A DNA stretch of 64,000 nt, taken from NCBI GenBank assembly GCA_035765195.1, contig DASTYC010000025.1:89916-153915 (forward strand). The letters run 5' to 3'. The notes below the pieces were generated by a model. The model was not told the origin of the DNA. It saw only the letters and a program-made list of their open reading frames with translations, and did no database searches. The translations under genes and the position numbers were made by a program. This DNA is from CALAED01 sp035765195. Lineage in GTDB: Bacteria; Actinomycetota; Actinomycetes; Streptosporangiales; Streptosporangiaceae. Each line of letters opens with the position of its first letter. The stretch's first letter is position 1. Of this stretch, positions 61,784 through 64,000 are shown in pieces.

Positions 61784-62245
61784 TCACAACGGCTTTTCGA
61801 AACACAGGCTCAAGGGTGAACCCACGTAGGGACCGAAGGCCGGGATGCGCTGATAACCCGAGGAACCGTAGAGCGAGATCGACTCGGGCTGCAGATCGCC
61901 GGTCTCCAGCCGGATCGTGGTCACGCCGCACGCCTTGGCCATGCCTTCGACCTCGCGCAGCAGCAGGCGCGAGATCCCGTGACCGCGATGCGCGGGCCGG
62001 ACGTACATGCGGGTGACCTCGGCGATCCCCGGCTCCAGCGGCTTGAGGCCCGCGCAGCCGACCGGCTCGCCCGCGATCCGGGCCACCAGGAACGAGACCG
62101 CCGGGTCGATGCCCTTGAGCGGTTCGCCTGAGTCGGCGCCGTACCTCGACTCGAGCTCCGCCTGCTGCGCCGCGCACAGCTCCCGGACCGCGGGATCGAC
62201 CGCCTTTGCTTCGCTGACCTGCACAGATACCTTGACTTGCTTCAC
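61784..62245 (-). CDS. GNAT-family N-acetyltransferase
   Basis: A 153-residue acetyltransferase. EVTRMYVRPAHRGHGISRLL is the acetyl-CoA site; RLETGDLQPESISLYGSSGY ends the fold. A GTG at 62245 is preferred; an upstream TTG at 62254 is possible. Substrate unknown. Separate from dxr by 87 bases. Confidence 0.9.
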   Translation of the reverse strand: MKQVKVSVQVSEAKAVDPAVRELCAAQQAELESRYGADSGEPLKGIDPAVSFLVARIAGEPVGCAGLKPLEPGIAEVTRMYVRPAHRGHGISRLLLREVEGMAKACGVTTIRLETGDLQPESISLYGSSGYQRIPAFGPYVGSPLSLCFEKPL

Positions 62246-62357
62246 ATACAGCAAGGTATGCGCCGGCTGTTAGAGACGTGTTACACCTCGATGACCCTCG
62301 ATGACGTTCGCCCACACCCGCATCAGTCGGTCGTTTCTCGCCGGAGCGCCGCCGCGG

Positions 62358-62759
62358 TCAGCCGACGAGGAGGTCGAAGAGGCGGCCGAGCTCGGCGGCC
62401 GGGTCATCGGTGAGCCCGGGATGCACCGCGCCCGGCTGCACGATCGTGCTGCGCGGCGCCGTGAGCCAGCGGAACCGCTCGCCCGGTGAACGCTCCATCG
62501 GCCTGCCCTCCGGGTCGCCCTGGCACGCCGCGTCGACGGCGCGCAGCGCGTGCCGTACGCCGTCGAGGTCGAGGTCGGCGGCGAGGGCGCGCAGCCGGTC
62601 GGCGTCCACGTGCGTGCGGCAGCCCAGGTAGTCGCGCTTTCGGCAGTACAGGACGACGCCGACGTTCATCGCCTCGCCGCGCTCGATGCTCGGCACCACG
62701 CGCAGCGTCGCGTACTCGTACACCAGCTTGGCGTCCGGCCGGCTCGCGGAGGGGCTCAT
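62358..62759 (-). CDS. DUF3037 family protein
   Basis: A 133-residue protein. LVYEYATLRVVPSIERGEAM, then NVGVVLYCRKRDYLGCR, is the DUF3037 signature. It follows the HipA-like kinase gene by 22 bases. DUF3037 proteins are repeatedly found beside HipA-like genes, so the two very likely act together; how is not known. Confidence 0.92.
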   Translation of the reverse strand: MSPSASRPDAKLVYEYATLRVVPSIERGEAMNVGVVLYCRKRDYLGCRTHVDADRLRALAADLDLDGVRHALRAVDAACQGDPEGRPMERSPGERFRWLTAPRSTIVQPGAVHPGLTDDPAAELGRLFDLLVG

Positions 62760-62781
62760 CGCCTCGCCTCCGCTCGGCGGC

Positions 62782-63534
62782 TCATGCGGCCACCTTGGGG
62801 AGCCAGTCGCGCGGGGCGGCCAGCCGGTCCATGAGGTAGGCGACGTAGGCGTCCCGCACCTCCGGCGGCCCGGCGAACCCCGGCTCGCCGCTCAGCCAGG
62901 GTTCGGGCACGAGGCCGACCACCTCGCGGAGCAGCTCCCGGGTCACCAGCGGCGCGAGCTCCTCGTCGGCCTCGGGCAGCTGTTTGGCGTACGGCGCCAG
63001 GACGTGGTCGTCGGCGTCGTACGGCCGTTTCACGAGCGCGCCCGCGCGGGCCCAGGCATGGTGGAAGTACAGGCTCGCGCCGTGATCGATCAGCCAGACG
63101 TTTCCGTGCCAGACCAGCAGGTTGGGATTGCGCCAGCTGCGGTCCACGTTGCCGATCAGGGCGTCGAGCCAGAGCACCTTCGAGGCGAAACCGGCGTCGG
63201 CGGCCCAGCCGAGCGGGTCGTACCCGAGCGCGCCTGGCAGGAAGTCGATGCCGAGGTTCCAGCCCGGACTGGCGGACAGGAGGTCCTGCACCTCCTCGTC
63301 GGGCTCGTGCCGTCCGATCACCGGGTCGAGGTCGATGATCACCATGTCGGGCACGCGCAGCCCGAGCCGGCGGGCGAGCTCGCCGGCGATGATCTCGGCG
63401 ATCAGCGCCTTGCGGCCCTGCCCGGCGCCGGTGAACTTCGCCACGTACGTCCCGAGATCGTCGGCTTCGACCAGGCCCGGCAGCGACCCGCCCTCGCGCA
63501 GCGGGGTGACGTACCGGGTGGCGGTGACGCTCAT
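62782..63534 (-). CDS. HipA-family serine/threonine kinase-like protein
   Basis: A 250-residue protein, shorter than E. coli HipA (about 440), with only the kinase part. The ATP-binding Lys is in TYVAKFTGAGQGRKALIAEI with a Glu after it. The catalytic loop is IGNVDRSWRNPNLLVW (Asp and Asn) and the metal-binding IDHGASLYF follows. No HipB-like HTH antitoxin is adjacent. The ATG overlaps the thioesterase stop (ATGA), and DUF3037 follows: a three-gene operon. Target unknown. Confidence 0.88.
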   Translation of the reverse strand: MSVTATRYVTPLREGGSLPGLVEADDLGTYVAKFTGAGQGRKALIAEIIAGELARRLGLRVPDMVIIDLDPVIGRHEPDEEVQDLLSASPGWNLGIDFLPGALGYDPLGWAADAGFASKVLWLDALIGNVDRSWRNPNLLVWHGNVWLIDHGASLYFHHAWARAGALVKRPYDADDHVLAPYAKQLPEADEELAPLVTRELLREVVGLVPEPWLSGEPGFAGPPEVRDAYVAYLMDRLAAPRDWLPKVAA

Positions 63535-63926
63535 GCCAGCGCGGCGCGGACGTCCGGCGGCAGTGGCTTCTTCGCCTTCGTGGCCGGATCGATGCAGACC
63601 TGGCGGATCGTGCCCTCGACGAGCACCGCCCCGTCGCGCTCGATCCGCCACGCGCAGGTCAGCGAGGTCTCCCCCAGCCGGTCGACGTCGATCACGACGT
63701 CGACCTCGTCGTCGAACACGGCCGGCCCGCGGTAGCGCAGCGCCAGCTCGGCGACGACCATGTCGCTCCCCGCCTCGACCATCTCGCCGTACGGCCCGAT
63801 CCGGTCGCGCCACAGCTCGGTCATCCCGATGTCGACGAAGTCCGCGTAGCGCGCGAAGTACACGACGCCCTGCGGGTCGCACTCCCCGTAGCGCACGCGC
63901 AGGCGGTGGCGGAACTGCTCGGCCAT
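63531..63926 (-). CDS. Acyl-CoA thioesterase, YbgC/4HBT family
   Basis: A 131-residue hot-dog-fold thioesterase. RYGECDPQGVVYFARYADF has the catalytic Asp; RYRGPAVFDDEVDVVIDVDR follows. Its end overlaps the HipA-like gene. The ATG at 63926 begins MAEQFRHRLRVRYGECD. Acts on acyl-CoA; substrate unknown. Confidence 0.93.
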   Translation of the reverse strand: MAEQFRHRLRVRYGECDPQGVVYFARYADFVDIGMTELWRDRIGPYGEMVEAGSDMVVAELALRYRGPAVFDDEVDVVIDVDRLGETSLTCAWRIERDGAVLVEGTIRQVCIDPATKAKKPLPPDVRAALA

Positions 63927-63937
63927 GGGGCGGCACC

Positions 63938-64000
63938 CTACGTGCGCGAGTGGCGGATGTGCCCGGCGATCGCCTCCGCGGTCTCCGGCCGCAGCTCGCT
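63938..64000 (-). CDS. C-terminal end of an upstream gene (cut by window edge)
   Basis: An open frame enters from the right edge on the minus strand and stops at a TAG 11 bases before the thioesterase ATG. Twenty residues are visible (ending EAIAGHIRHSRT). The short gap suggests the same operon. Family not identifiable. Confidence 0.4.
   Translation of the reverse strand, partial: SELRPETAEAIAGHIRHSRT

Noticed and set aside
55225..62245. GNAT genes as toxin partners for the DUF1778 gene
   Set aside because: Both lie more than 20 kb away. One is fused to DUF4081 and the other looks like a metabolic GNAT; TacT-type toxins are normally adjacent to their antitoxin.

Overview
The window is high-GC actinobacterial chromosome, roughly 70 percent GC by eye. 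The genes and their order resemble the Streptomyces/Streptosporangiales core: ftsY-amtB-glnB-glnD, ffh-rpsP-khpA-rimM-trmD-rplS-lepB-rnhB, rpsB-tsf-pyrH-frr-cdsA-rlmN and dxr-rseP-ispG. A filamentous actinomycete is the best guess. This is inferred from gene order and families, not from a database search. No rRNA, tRNA, CRISPR array, transposase, prophage or large biosynthetic cluster was seen.

Layout. 0-2 kb: a gene end, a GntR/FCD regulator divergent from a conserved hypothetical, and a small XRE regulator. 2.2-7.7 kb: ftsY, then amtB-glnB-glnD (ammonium uptake and PII signalling) behind GlnR-type boxes, ending in a run of strong hairpins. 7.9-10.4 kb, minus strand: an ECF-like sigma factor, its putative membrane anti-sigma partner and an LPFTG-anchored surface protein. 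10.6-18 kb: SRP and ribosome maturation, signal peptidase, RNase HII and a DUF2469 protein. 18.1-23.5 kb: dprA-comM-yraN, xerC and an M23-like protein. 23.6-31.9 kb: the rpsB to rlmN translation and lipid block, then a DivIVA-repeat protein, a DUF1963 protein and a HIT protein.

32-48.9 kb is accessory metabolism. An Lrp/AsnC regulator with an aminotransferase is divergent from a PotABCD-type polyamine importer, with a large inverted repeat between them. A PucR regulator lies upstream of a second aminotransferase and a CoA-acylating semialdehyde dehydrogenase. Between these two catabolic groups lie a PH-domain protein, a MoxR/VWA pair, a GT-C-like membrane protein and a zinc-ribbon protein. 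49-56 kb holds mtnA, a small AT-rich-flanked hypothetical, a VWA lipoprotein divergent from an orphan polyamine-type binding protein, a zinc-lid adenylate kinase and a DUF4081-GNAT protein. 56-64 kb, minus strand: a secreted tripeptidase-like hydrolase, the dxr-rseP-ispG group, a GNAT enzyme, and a thioesterase/HipA-like kinase/DUF3037 operon.

Most of the window is ordinary core chromosome. The least explained items are the HipA-like kinase with DUF3037, the four-repeat DivIVA protein, the sigma/anti-sigma/LPFTG cluster, and several precise inverted repeats: at the glnD start, between AsnC and potA, and at the promoter near 50.4 kb. Three identical DnaA-box decamers are also notable.
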